Positions 26,825-35,559 of a stretch of 64,000 bases of DNA are shown here, one piece after another (the stretch's first letter is position 1; every line of letters starts with the position of its first letter). Below the pieces are notes generated by a model. That model saw nothing but the letters and a program-made list of their open reading frames with translations. It made no database searches and was not told the DNA's origin. The stretch lies in assembly GCF_013369335.1 (NCBI RefSeq), contig NZ_SZQJ01000036.1, positions 372,001 through 436,000 on the forward strand, given 5' to 3'. Source of the DNA: Vibrio sp. JPW-9-11-11 (GTDB lineage Bacteria; Pseudomonadota; Gammaproteobacteria; Enterobacterales; Vibrionaceae). The position numbers were made by a program, and so were the translations under genes.

Positions 26825-27628
26825 ATGTTACCGATTAATGGTTTTAAACAGCAGCTAAGCCTATCGCAAACGTTGTGGGGCTTGTGGCTCGGTTTACCCG
26901 ATACCAGCTGTGCGGAAATATGTGGCAGTGCGGGATTCGATTGGGTATTGATCGATGGCGAGCACGCGTCGTTTGATCTCACGAGTATCAAACTTCACTT
27001 GCAAGCGCTGGCCGCCCATTCTGCCTCGCCCATAGTGCGCGCTGAAGAAGCCAACTCAACCTTAATTAAACGTTTATTGGATATTGGTGCGCAAACCTTA
27101 CTGCTGCCAATGATCAACACTCGCGAGCAGGCAGAGCAAGCGGTGAACGCCGCGTACTATCCACCGCTGGGTGAGCGCGGTATTGGCGCAGCGCTGGCGC
27201 GCGCGTCACAGTGGAATCGTATCCCCAACTATCTCCATCAAGCCAATGAGCAGGTTTGCGTCTTACTGCAAGTCGAAACTAAACAGGCGATCGACAACAT
27301 AGAGCAGATCGCCAGTGTCGATGGCGTCGATGGCATTTTTATTGGCCCTTCAGACTTATCGGGATCGATGGGCCACATTGGCAATCCGAGTCATCCAGAG
27401 GTGGTGGCTGCCATTGACCACGCGATTGAAGTGATTCAATCACACGGTAAAGCGGTGGGCATTCTTAGCCTAGATCCTAGTCAAGCGCGGCAATACGCCA
27501 CACGCGGCGTGAACTTTATCGGTGCTGGGGTCGACACCCTGTTATTACGCGCGGGAGCGGAGTCGTTGGCTCAGTCGCTCAAACAGCCAATGGCGAGTTC
27601 GAGTCAACTTGTCGACAACGTCTATTAA
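26825..27628 (+). CDS. hpaI: 4-hydroxy-2-oxoheptane-1,7-dioate aldolase
   Basis: A 267-residue class II aldolase of the HpcH/HpaI family. It has QTLWGLWLGLPDTSCAEI, VLIDGEHASFD (base region), QVETKQAIDNIE with the metal-ligand Glu, and GIFIGPSDLSGSMG. It splits the C7 acid into pyruvate and succinic semialdehyde. The ATG at 26825 has TAGGAG five bases upstream; the GTG at 26819 overlaps that site. Confidence 0.93.
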   Translation: MLPINGFKQQLSLSQTLWGLWLGLPDTSCAEICGSAGFDWVLIDGEHASFDLTSIKLHLQALAAHSASPIVRAEEANSTLIKRLLDIGAQTLLLPMINTREQAEQAVNAAYYPPLGERGIGAALARASQWNRIPNYLHQANEQVCVLLQVETKQAIDNIEQIASVDGVDGIFIGPSDLSGSMGHIGNPSHPEVVAAIDHAIEVIQSHGKAVGILSLDPSQARQYATRGVNFIGAGVDTLLLRAGAESLAQSLKQPMASSSQLVDNVY

Positions 27629-27659
27629 CCGCGCTGAGTTATTAACTAGAGAGCAAAAC

Positions 27660-28307
27660 ATGAATACACAACGACAAGGAAAAGTGGTGTGCGTGGCGCT
27701 AAATGATGCCGAGCAATTGCAAGCCATGCAAGCGACCTTTGAGCAGCCACCGTATCAAGCGCTGCCAAGCGAACCCGTGCTTTATTTTAAGCCCCACAAC
27801 ACCTGGAACGAGAACCACCAGCCTATCGCATACCCACAAAATGGGTCGCTGGTGGTCGGCGCGAGTGTGGTGCTGGTGATCGGCAAAACCTGTTGTCGCG
27901 TGGCGGCGACGTCGGCGCTCGATTATGTGGAAGGGGCGGCACTGCTGCACGATTTTTCGTTACCAGAAACCAGTTACTATCGCCCTGATATTAAGGGCAA
28001 ATGTATAGACAACTCCGCCACGTTCAGTGAAGCCGTGATGCTGTCTGATATCGGCCAGCTCGACCAACACGTCTTAACCACTTATGTCAACGAGGTGGCG
28101 ACACAATCGCTACCACTCAAACGCCTGGAACGTTCAGCGTCACAACTGATTGAAAGTATCTCCCACATAATGACTCTTGAAAAAGGGGATGTGATAGCGA
28201 TTGGCTTTGCCGGTGAGCGCTCGCCAGTTGGCCCCGGTGATAAGGTTCGTTCGCAATTAGGGGAGTTACTGGAGTTAAACGACCAAGTACAAGGAGAGCC
28301 AGCATGA
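27660..28307 (+). CDS. hpaG1: HpaG N-terminal-type subunit (HHDD isomerase / OPET decarboxylase)
   Basis: A 215-residue FAH-fold protein matching the N-terminal half of HpaG: EPVLYFKPHNTWNENHQPIAYP and a terminal EKGDVIAIGFAGERSPVGPGDKVR. In E. coli HpaG is one fused chain of about 430 residues; here the halves are separate genes overlapping as ATGA. The usual Glu-x-Glu metal motif is weak in this half, as in other N-terminal halves. The ATG at 27660 is selected since longer readings run into hpaI. Confidence 0.88.
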   Translation: MNTQRQGKVVCVALNDAEQLQAMQATFEQPPYQALPSEPVLYFKPHNTWNENHQPIAYPQNGSLVVGASVVLVIGKTCCRVAATSALDYVEGAALLHDFSLPETSYYRPDIKGKCIDNSATFSEAVMLSDIGQLDQHVLTTYVNEVATQSLPLKRLERSASQLIESISHIMTLEKGDVIAIGFAGERSPVGPGDKVRSQLGELLELNDQVQGEPA

Positions 28308-29080
28308 AACGCGCACGTATTGAATATTTGGGGGATGTGCTGTCCGTTGTTATTGACCATGGTGGCAATGCGCTGACGGCCGAAGGTGAGAAGATTCCTG
28401 CTGGTAAGTTTACTTGGTTATCGCCGATAGAACGGCCAGGTACTGTGTTCGCTTTGGGACTCAATTATGCCGATCACGCTTCTGAACTGGCGTTTGAGCC
28501 GCCAAAAGAGCCGCTAGTGTTTCTCAAAGGCGCCAATACCTTAACCGCCCATGGCCAGCCTTCGTACCGACCAAATGATATTGAGTTTATGCATTATGAA
28601 TGTGAGTTGGTTGCTGTGGTGGGCAAAGAGGCGCGTAACGTCAAGCGTGAGCAGGCGATGGACTATATCCAAGGCTTCACCATTTGTAATGACTACGCGA
28701 TTCGCGATTATCTCGAGAACTACTATCGCCCTAATCTTAGGGTAAAAAGTCGCGATTCCCTTTGCCCGATCGGTCCGTGGATCGTCGATTGTGATGACAT
28801 CGAAGACATCAACAATCTCGCACTCACCACCCATGTCAATGGAGAGTTAACCCAGCAAGGCAATACCTCAGACATGATTTTCGATGTACCGTTTTTAATC
28901 GAATATCTCAGCAGTTTTATGACTTTGAAACCAGGTGATTTGATTGCCACTGGAACGCCTAAAGGCCTGAAAGATATTCAACCAGGTGATGTGGTGCGTT
29001 GCACGATTGAAAGCATTGGCAGTTTAGAAAATCCGGTGTTGTCGGAAGACGAATTTTACGCCCGTCGCACTGCCCAGTAA
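28304..29080 (+). CDS. hpaG2: HpaG C-terminal-type subunit (OPET decarboxylase)
   Basis: A 258-residue FAH-fold enzyme with the full motif set: ALGLNYADHASEL, HYECELVAVVGK (metal ligands Glu-x-Glu), ICNDYAIRDY with the third ligand Asp, and the terminal GDLIATGTPKG. It decarboxylates 5-oxopent-3-ene-1,2,5-tricarboxylate. It is translationally coupled to hpaG1 by a 4-base overlap, suggesting a complex of the two halves. Confidence 0.92.
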   Translation: MKRARIEYLGDVLSVVIDHGGNALTAEGEKIPAGKFTWLSPIERPGTVFALGLNYADHASELAFEPPKEPLVFLKGANTLTAHGQPSYRPNDIEFMHYECELVAVVGKEARNVKREQAMDYIQGFTICNDYAIRDYLENYYRPNLRVKSRDSLCPIGPWIVDCDDIEDINNLALTTHVNGELTQQGNTSDMIFDVPFLIEYLSSFMTLKPGDLIATGTPKGLKDIQPGDVVRCTIESIGSLENPVLSEDEFYARRTAQ

Positions 29081-29092
29081 TAAGGAAATAAC

Positions 29093-30613
29093 ATGACTCA
29101 GCAGCTTGAACAAAACATGGCTACCGCGCAACGTTACTTAGCCCGTTTTCGCGACAATACGTTAGGCCACTATATCAACGGTGAATGGACTTTAGGTACC
29201 GACGGCGACACGTTTGAAAACCTAACCCCCACCGACAACACCTCATTAGGCAAGGTCGTAAAAGGCAGTGTCGAAGACGTCGATGCGGCGTGCTTAGCGG
29301 CGCAGGATGCCTTTGGTGAGTGGGCGGCGATGTCTGGTGCCGAACGGAAAAAAATTCTCCACAAGCTCGCGGATAAGATTGAACAACGAGCAGAAGAGAT
29401 CGCGCTCGTCGAGTCGATGGATTGTGGTCAGCCGCTGCGCTTTATGCGCCAAGCGGCGATACGTGGCGCAGCCAATTTCCGCTTTTTTGCCGATAAATCA
29501 CCTGAGGCGAAAAATGGCCTGTCGCTGCACCAAGACACCCATACCAACTACACCCTTCGTACACCCATTGGCCCAGTGGGCGTGATCACGCCGTGGAATA
29601 CCCCTTTTATGTTGTCCACCTGGAAGATTGCCCCAGCGCTGGCCGCTGGATGCACTGTGGTGCATAAGCCGGCGGAGTTTAGTCCATTGACCGCGGCGAT
29701 CCTCGCCGAGTGCGCGCAAGAAGCGGGTCTACCGAAAGGGGTGTGGAATATGGTCAACGGCTTGGGTGAAGTCGCTGGCAAAGCGCTCACCGAGCATAAG
29801 GCGATCAAAGCGGTCGCCTTTGTCGGAGAAACCAGCACAGGTTCGATGATTCAGGCGCAAGGCGCACCAACGTTAAAACGTGTCCATTTTGAGCTCGGGG
29901 GAAAAAATCCGGTCATTGTGTTTGATGACGCCGACTTTGACCGCGCGCTCGATGCCGTCGTGTTTATGATTTACAGCCTCAATGGTCAGCGCTGTACCAG
30001 CTCGAGCCGATTATTGGTTCAAAACGGCATCAAAGCGAAATTCATTGAAGCGCTTAAACAGCGGGTTGAGGCGTTGCAAGTCGGGCATCCACTTGACCCT
30101 CAAACTGAAGTCGGCCCGTTGGTTCATCAGTCACACTATAACAAGGTAATGAGCTACATGACCGCGGCGGAACAGGATGGCGCAACGATTGCGGTCGGCG
30201 GTCGCAAGCTGACAGAAAAAGGCGCGGGTAATTATCTAACCCCCACTCTGTTTACCGATGCGGACAACACGATGCGTATCGCGCGTGAAGAGATTTTTGG
30301 TCCGGTTTTAACCTGCATTAGTTTCGACACTGAACAGCAAGCGATTGAGATAGCTAACGATACGGATTACGGCTTATCAGGCTATATCTGGACGGCAAAT
30401 ACCGGTCGGGCGATGCGTATGGCCACTCACGTGGAAGCGGGAATGATTTGGGTTAACTCCGAGAACAACCGCAACCTGCCGTCGCCGTTTGGTGGGGTGA
30501 AAATGTCGGGAATTGGCCGTGATGGCGGTGATTGGAGTTTTGATTTCTACATGGAAACCAAGAACGTGTGTATCGCGCATGATCTCCACACCGTGCCCAC
30601 GTTGGGCAAATAG
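29093..30613 (+). CDS. hpaE: 5-carboxymethyl-2-hydroxymuconate semialdehyde dehydrogenase
   Basis: A 506-residue NAD-dependent aldehyde dehydrogenase, slightly longer than E. coli HpaE (488) through an N-terminal extension. It shows the catalytic Glu in FELGGKNPVIVFDDAD, the nucleophilic Cys in NGQRCTSSSR, and the cofactor Asn in TPWNTPFM. It oxidises the ring-cleavage product to the tricarboxylate used by HpaG and HpaF. The assignment to HpaE rather than another ALDH rests on operon position and overall pattern. Confidence 0.92.
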   Translation: MTQQLEQNMATAQRYLARFRDNTLGHYINGEWTLGTDGDTFENLTPTDNTSLGKVVKGSVEDVDAACLAAQDAFGEWAAMSGAERKKILHKLADKIEQRAEEIALVESMDCGQPLRFMRQAAIRGAANFRFFADKSPEAKNGLSLHQDTHTNYTLRTPIGPVGVITPWNTPFMLSTWKIAPALAAGCTVVHKPAEFSPLTAAILAECAQEAGLPKGVWNMVNGLGEVAGKALTEHKAIKAVAFVGETSTGSMIQAQGAPTLKRVHFELGGKNPVIVFDDADFDRALDAVVFMIYSLNGQRCTSSSRLLVQNGIKAKFIEALKQRVEALQVGHPLDPQTEVGPLVHQSHYNKVMSYMTAAEQDGATIAVGGRKLTEKGAGNYLTPTLFTDADNTMRIAREEIFGPVLTCISFDTEQQAIEIANDTDYGLSGYIWTANTGRAMRMATHVEAGMIWVNSENNRNLPSPFGGVKMSGIGRDGGDWSFDFYMETKNVCIAHDLHTVPTLGK

Positions 30614-30681
30614 CTTAGAGCGTTAAATACCAAGATATCAATCACAAGGGCGCCGACTCGGTGCCCAGCAAGGAGTCGCAC

Positions 30682-31074
30682 GTGCCACATTTTATTTTGG
30701 AGTATTCGCCGAATCTTGAATCAGACGTCGATATCCCTGCCTTGATGCAGGCGATACATCGCGAGGCCATCGATACGGGGGTGTTCCCCAAAGGCGGGAT
30801 CCGCACTCGAGCAATCAAGTGTGATTATTATCTCGTCGCCGATGAAGACCCGGAAAACCGCTTTATTCATCTTACGGCAAAAGTTGGCGTTGGGCGCGAT
30901 ATCAAAACGTTACAGCAGGCAGCCCAGCGGGTGTTTGATGTTTATTGTGCGTGTTTGAACGAGGCCTTTGACCAGCATTATCTCAGTATCGGTTTTGAAA
31001 TGACCGAGCTGCACCCTCAGCTCAATTTCAAAAAGAACAACATTCACCAAAAGCTGGCGCAGCAAGCGTCTTAA
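30682..31074 (+). CDS. hpaF: 5-carboxymethyl-2-hydroxymuconate Delta-isomerase
   Basis: A 130-residue tautomerase-superfamily enzyme. The start matters. The GTG at 30682, with AAGGAG six bases upstream, gives Met-Pro-His-Phe, so removal of Met leaves the catalytic Pro1; an upstream GTG at 30661 would bury it. Further signatures are the central GGIRTRAIKCDYYLVAD and a HLTAKVGVGRD strand. It follows hpaE after 68 bases. Confidence 0.93.
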   Translation: MPHFILEYSPNLESDVDIPALMQAIHREAIDTGVFPKGGIRTRAIKCDYYLVADEDPENRFIHLTAKVGVGRDIKTLQQAAQRVFDVYCACLNEAFDQHYLSIGFEMTELHPQLNFKKNNIHQKLAQQAS

Positions 31075-31096
31075 TTTGAAAGGTTAGTGGCTCGGC

Positions 31097-32050
31097 ATGC
31101 AGCAGCTTAGTTATGTGGTGATGACAATCCTGCCGGTGTTTATTGTCATCGGCGTGGGGTATGTGGCTTTCAAACGCCAGATTATTCCACCAAATGGGCA
31201 AAAAAGCCTCGCCGCGTTTGTGTTTAACTTTGGGCTGCCCGCGGCCATTTTTAGTGCGCTAAGCAGTAAGTCTTTAGATCAAATTTGGCACAGCGACTAT
31301 GTTCTCGCTTACACCTTAGGATCATTGCTTGCGTTTGCCCTAGTTGCCTTAGTGGCCTTGGTTGGACTAAAGCGAACACTTTCTCACGCAGTGGTGCTTG
31401 GGTTGGGGGGGAGTTTCTCCAACAGTTTGTTGATTGGGTTTCCTATCATCTACTTCTTATTTGGAACTCAGGCCTTGGTGCCTTTTTCACTGACCTTAGT
31501 GGTAGAAAACCTGATCATGTTGCCGCTGCTGTTGGCGCTTGCCGATATGTCGAGCCAAGCATCAACAGGCAGTGTAGCCAAAACCTTATATCAAACTGCC
31601 GCGAATCTGGTTAAGAACCCGATTGTGATGGCCATTGTGCTGGGCATGCTTTGCTCGGCGCTCAACTGGCAAGCACCCAACACGGCCGCTCGCATTATTG
31701 ACATATTGGCGAGCACCGTAACCGGAGTTGCGCTGTTTGCAATTGGTGGTGGCTTGGTCGGTGTTCAGCTAAGTGGGATGAAGCAAGAGATCGGCTTAGT
31801 GATGCTGGCCAAGTTAGTGCTGCATCCGTTGATGGTCCTGATATGCCTAGTCGGTTGGTTCGAACTCGACCCCGTTATGAGCGCGGTGGCGGTGATTTTA
31901 GCTAGCATGCCAATGTTTGGTGTGTATGCCGTCATTGGTCAGAAATACCAATTGGGCACACTCTGCTCGGCCGTATTGCTACCAACGACATTAGCCGCAA
32001 TGGTCACGGTCAGTGGCGTCACCGCGTTGGCGCTGACCCTGTTTCGTTAA
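31097..32050 (+). CDS. AEC-family transporter
   Basis: A 317-residue membrane protein with ten predicted helices in two inverted halves: MTILPVFIVIGVGYVAFK, FSNSLLIGFPI with the crossover helix, and KNPIVMAIVLGMLCS and ASMPMFGVYAVIG in the second half. AEC proteins are auxin-efflux-carrier-like, often for malonate or other carboxylates. Its place inside the operon, between hpaF and hpaD, suggests transport of 4-HPA or an intermediate, besides the TRAP system. Substrate not known. Confidence 0.85.
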   Translation: MQQLSYVVMTILPVFIVIGVGYVAFKRQIIPPNGQKSLAAFVFNFGLPAAIFSALSSKSLDQIWHSDYVLAYTLGSLLAFALVALVALVGLKRTLSHAVVLGLGGSFSNSLLIGFPIIYFLFGTQALVPFSLTLVVENLIMLPLLLALADMSSQASTGSVAKTLYQTAANLVKNPIVMAIVLGMLCSALNWQAPNTAARIIDILASTVTGVALFAIGGGLVGVQLSGMKQEIGLVMLAKLVLHPLMVLICLVGWFELDPVMSAVAVILASMPMFGVYAVIGQKYQLGTLCSAVLLPTTLAAMVTVSGVTALALTLFR

Positions 32051-32132
32051 CACAACCGCGGCATTGATAAACAACAATGTATTGCGCAACAGATGCAATC
32101 ATGACAATAGATGAAATATAAGGAAATTAACC

Positions 32133-32990
32133 ATGGGTAAACTCTGTATCGCAGCAAAAATCACGCATGTGCCGACCATGATCATGTCTGAGCAGCCGGG
32201 GCGTTTGTATGGATGCCGCCAGGCGGCGATCGACGGGCACAAAGAGATCGCCAAAATGGCCAAAGAGATGTCGGTCGATACTATTATTGTCCTCGATACC
32301 CACTGGCTGGTTAATGCCGGCTATCACGTCAACGCCAACGACAGTTTTAGCGGTAACTACACCAGTCACGAGTTTCCGCACTTTATCCAAAATTTGCAGT
32401 ACCAATACCGCGGCAACCGAGCGCTCGGGGATTTGATCGCCGATAAAGCGACCGAGAAGGGCGTGTTTACCCTGTCGCACCAAGTTGAATCGCTCGACTT
32501 AGAGTACGGCACCTTAGTCCCAATGCGTTTTATGAATCAAGACAACCATTTTAATGTCGTGTCGGTAGCGGCATGGTGTACAGTACACAGTATTGAATCG
32601 TCGCGCCTATTGGGAGAAGCGATTCGTGAAGCGGTTGAACAGAGTGATAGTCGAGTGATGCTTTTGGCGTCGGGATCGTTGTCCCATCGAATTTGGGATA
32701 ACGATGAATATGAAGCGAATAATGGCACCTTTACTATCTCAAAAGAGTTTAACCGCCAAGTTGACTTGCGCGTCCTTGATCTTTGGCGCAGTCGCGACTA
32801 CAAAACCTTTTTAGACATGTTGCCCGACTATGCGGCGCTCTGTTCTGGCGAAGGTGGTATGCACGATACCGCGATGCTGTTTGGCGCTCTAGGCTGGGAC
32901 CAGTATCAAGGTCAGAGTACGGTCGTGACCGACTACTTCCCAAGTTCGGGAACCGGGCAAGTGAACGTCGTATTTGAAGTGACGGAGTAA
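32133..32990 (+). CDS. hpaD: 3,4-dihydroxyphenylacetate 2,3-dioxygenase
   Basis: A 285-residue extradiol dioxygenase of the LigB superfamily, close to E. coli HpaD in length. It has AAKITHVPTMIMSEQPGR, the metal-site strand IVLDTHW, CHRxxAIDGHKEIA-like start and LASGSLSHRIWD. It cleaves homoprotocatechuate in the meta position, using Fe(II) or Mn(II). It sits 82 bases downstream of the AEC gene and 3 bases before SSADH. Confidence 0.93.
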   Translation: MGKLCIAAKITHVPTMIMSEQPGRLYGCRQAAIDGHKEIAKMAKEMSVDTIIVLDTHWLVNAGYHVNANDSFSGNYTSHEFPHFIQNLQYQYRGNRALGDLIADKATEKGVFTLSHQVESLDLEYGTLVPMRFMNQDNHFNVVSVAAWCTVHSIESSRLLGEAIREAVEQSDSRVMLLASGSLSHRIWDNDEYEANNGTFTISKEFNRQVDLRVLDLWRSRDYKTFLDMLPDYAALCSGEGGMHDTAMLFGALGWDQYQGQSTVVTDYFPSSGTGQVNVVFEVTE

Positions 32991-32993
32991 TGT

Positions 32994-34445
32994 ATGCAGC
33001 TTAATTATCCTGCTTTGTTTCAGCAGCAGTGCTATATCAATGGTCAATGGGTGCCTGCGGATGGCGAAACCCAAGCGATCAATAACCCGTCGACGGGCCA
33101 AATCATCGGCGAGGTCCCTGTGTTTGGTCGTACTCAGGCCGAGCAGAGTGTGGCGGCCGCACACGCCGCGTTTGAGCAGTGGAAACAGACCACCGCCGAC
33201 CAGCGAGCAGAGCTATTACGCCGCTGGTATGAGCTGATGATTGAACATCGAGATGACTTGGCAACGATTTTGACGCTCGAGCAAGGCAAACCCTTTGCAG
33301 AGGCTCAAGGTGAAATCACTTACGCGGCAAGTTTTGTGCAGTGGTACAGTGAAGAGGCGCGCCGTGCTTATGGCGAAATCATTCCCAGCCATCGTAGTAA
33401 TGGCAAAATTGTTGTCACCAAAGAGCCGATTGGTGTGGTTGCAGCGATCACGCCTTGGAACTTTCCAGCCGCGATGATCACCCGTAAGTGCGCTCCAGCG
33501 TTTGCGGCCGGCTGTGCGATGGTGCTAAAGCCCGCGCCAGAAACCCCGTTTACCGCGTTGGCACTGGCAAAACTGGCCGAAGATGCTGGCCTTCCGGCGG
33601 GGCTATTTAATGTGGTGACTGGTGATGCGCGTGAGATTGGCGCTGTGTTTACCGCGGATAAACGAGTGCGAAAAGTGTCGTTTACCGGTTCAACCCAAGT
33701 CGGCAAGATTTTAATGAATCAGTCGGCCACGACCATCAAAAAGCTGGCGTTAGAACTTGGCGGCAATGCGCCATTTATTGTGTTTGATGACGCGGATATC
33801 GACGCCGCCGTCGAGGGGGCAATGATCGCCAAGTTCCGCAACGCGGGCCAAACGTGTGTGTGCGCCAATCGCCTGTTTGTCCACGACGCGGTCTATGACC
33901 AGTTTGCGCGCAAACTGGCGGATAAAGTGGCGAGCCTTAAAGTGGGGGATGGCTTTGATGATGGCGTAGTCATAGGTCCGCTGATCAACGCGGGCGCGGT
34001 ATCAAAAGTGCAAGAACACGTTGACGATGCCCTGAGCAAAGGCGCTACCGCCTTGTGCGGTAAACTGGCGCAAGGCGACCAGCTCTTTGTGCATCCTTTT
34101 GTTCTCACCGATATGAGCGATGATATGCTTGTGGCCAGCGAAGAGACCTTTGGCCCGGTGGCACCGCTGTTTCGCTTTACCGATGAAGAGGAGGTCGTGG
34201 CGCGCGCCAACTATACCGAATCGGGTCTCGCGGGGTATCTGTACACGCGTTCGCTCGGGCGGGCGTGGCGTGTGGCCGACAAGCTTGAGGTCGGCATGGT
34301 CGGTATCAACGAGGGGCTGATTTCTACCGCCGCCGCGCCATTTGGTGGCATTAAGGAGTCGGGGTTGGGCCGTGAAGGCTCGCGCCATGGTATGGATGAG
34401 TACCTAGAAATGAAGTACATGTTGATGGGTGGATTAGACGACTAG
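32994..34445 (+). CDS. NAD(P)-dependent succinate-semialdehyde dehydrogenase
   Basis: A 483-residue aldehyde dehydrogenase of the GabD/SSADH type: TPWNFPAAMITRK cofactor loop, catalytic Glu in LELGGNAPFIVFDDAD, and Cys in NAGQTCVCANR. The second Cys two residues after the nucleophile is usual for SSADH of this group. It oxidises the succinic semialdehyde released by HpaI to succinate, completing the pathway. Last gene of the operon; a strong terminator follows. Confidence 0.92.
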   Translation: MQLNYPALFQQQCYINGQWVPADGETQAINNPSTGQIIGEVPVFGRTQAEQSVAAAHAAFEQWKQTTADQRAELLRRWYELMIEHRDDLATILTLEQGKPFAEAQGEITYAASFVQWYSEEARRAYGEIIPSHRSNGKIVVTKEPIGVVAAITPWNFPAAMITRKCAPAFAAGCAMVLKPAPETPFTALALAKLAEDAGLPAGLFNVVTGDAREIGAVFTADKRVRKVSFTGSTQVGKILMNQSATTIKKLALELGGNAPFIVFDDADIDAAVEGAMIAKFRNAGQTCVCANRLFVHDAVYDQFARKLADKVASLKVGDGFDDGVVIGPLINAGAVSKVQEHVDDALSKGATALCGKLAQGDQLFVHPFVLTDMSDDMLVASEETFGPVAPLFRFTDEEEVVARANYTESGLAGYLYTRSLGRAWRVADKLEVGMVGINEGLISTAAAPFGGIKESGLGREGSRHGMDEYLEMKYMLMGGLDD

Positions 34446-34473
34446 TCGCGGGTCCATCAGCAAAGCATCTGGC

Positions 34474-34505
34474 AAGGGAGAGCGATTAATCGCTCTCCCT
34501 TTTTT
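34474..34505 (+). terminator. Terminator of the hpa operon
   Basis: 13-bp perfect stem (34474-34486 with 34489-34501) and a run of T. The hpaA stop codon on the other strand is within its two-base loop and arm. Confidence 0.92.
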
Positions 34506-35370
34506 GATTGATGCGAAAGTCAGACGCGGTCTCTCCTTGCTGTTTTTTGAAAAAGCGCGCGAAGTAAGCCGGATCTTGATAGCCGAGTTCATAGGCGACT
34601 TGTGATACGGGCATAGGGGTAAGTAGCAGCAGTCGTCGAGCTTCTTGTAACACGCGTTCAGCGACTAAACGTTTTGATGATAATCCACTGATTTTTCGGC
34701 ATATATCGTTAAGTCTAGCGGTGGTCACACCGAGCTTTTCTGCATAGCCTGGTAAGGTTAAATGCTGCTTGTAGTGCTGTTCTATCATCTGGTTGAAGTG
34801 ATTGAATAGCGTCACATCACCACTGCGAAACGGGAGAGAAGCGGGTTGGGTGTCGGCGCTGCGCATCACCTCTATCAATACCAACTGCAACAGCGCTTGG
34901 CTGGCGACATCCGCCATTAACTGCTGGTTTTTCTGCTCCAGCAGCAACCTATCAAGTAGTGCAGTCAAGGTATCTGGGTGCTCTAAGCGGGTACAGAAAG
35001 GCTGCATCGCGGTAGAAGCAGCATCACTGCGACCAATTTCAATATCCAGTAGACGCCAGACTAAGGGCTGCGTGGCGGTAATCACAAACCCGTGTGCGTG
35101 ATCGTCAGTGACAAAAGAGTGAGGCACGGTTGGGGGAGTAAAAAACAGCGTGGGCCCAGAGTAAGAGTAGTGGCCTTGGTCGAGGACCACATGGGTGGTG
35201 CCTTGTAAGATCAAGTGAATTTGGTAGTAACGGTCATGATAATGAGTGGGCATATTGCGACCAAAGAACAGCGCTAGGCTGTCGAGCTTTTCGATATGAA
35301 AGTCGCTGTTTTCATAACGCGAATCATACACCTTGCCAATATCTAGGTTGGGTATCGCTACGGGGTCCAT
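34486..35370 (-). CDS. hpaA: AraC-family regulator of 4-HPA catabolism
   Basis: A 294-residue AraC protein with an N-terminal cupin sensor (MPTHYHDRYYQIHLILQG, FFTPPTVPHSF) and two C-terminal helix-turn-helix units, the second around VAYELGYQDPAYFARFFKK. The pattern, including LNDICRKISGLSSKRLVAERV, fits HpaA, which activates the hydroxylase genes in E. coli with 4-HPA as inducer. The ATG at 35370 has AGGA upstream. It is divergent from the monooxygenase gene, its probable target. Confidence 0.9.
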   Translation of the reverse strand: MDPVAIPNLDIGKVYDSRYENSDFHIEKLDSLALFFGRNMPTHYHDRYYQIHLILQGTTHVVLDQGHYSYSGPTLFFTPPTVPHSFVTDDHAHGFVITATQPLVWRLLDIEIGRSDAASTAMQPFCTRLEHPDTLTALLDRLLLEQKNQQLMADVASQALLQLVLIEVMRSADTQPASLPFRSGDVTLFNHFNQMIEQHYKQHLTLPGYAEKLGVTTARLNDICRKISGLSSKRLVAERVLQEARRLLLLTPMPVSQVAYELGYQDPAYFARFFKKQQGETASDFRINQKRESD

Positions 35371-35422
35371 CACAACGTCCTGGTACTGGATTGGAGATAG
35401 GTTTAAGTCTATCAAAAAATAG

Positions 35423-35434
35423 TTAACGTGTTAT
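35423..35434. promoter_or_regulatory. Partial copy of the hpa palindrome
   Basis: TTAACGTGTTAT matches the TTAAYATRTTAA palindrome at ten of twelve positions. It lies in the hpaA/monooxygenase divergent promoter. It may link that gene to the same regulator. Confidence 0.4.
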
Positions 35435-35559
35435 CTATTTCTACGAAAAGTACAAGTGAATGGCGGTAACATCCATTTAACATTACATCTAGTGTGTCAA
35501 TAATGTGCTCATCGCCCCAATCAAAACAACCACAGGGGCAACGTCAAAAGGAATCGATG

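Noticed and set aside
29093..34445. Possibility that hpaE and the second aldehyde dehydrogenase are duplicates of one gene
   Set aside because: The two differ in cofactor-loop and catalytic-Cys context and fit two different steps of the pathway.
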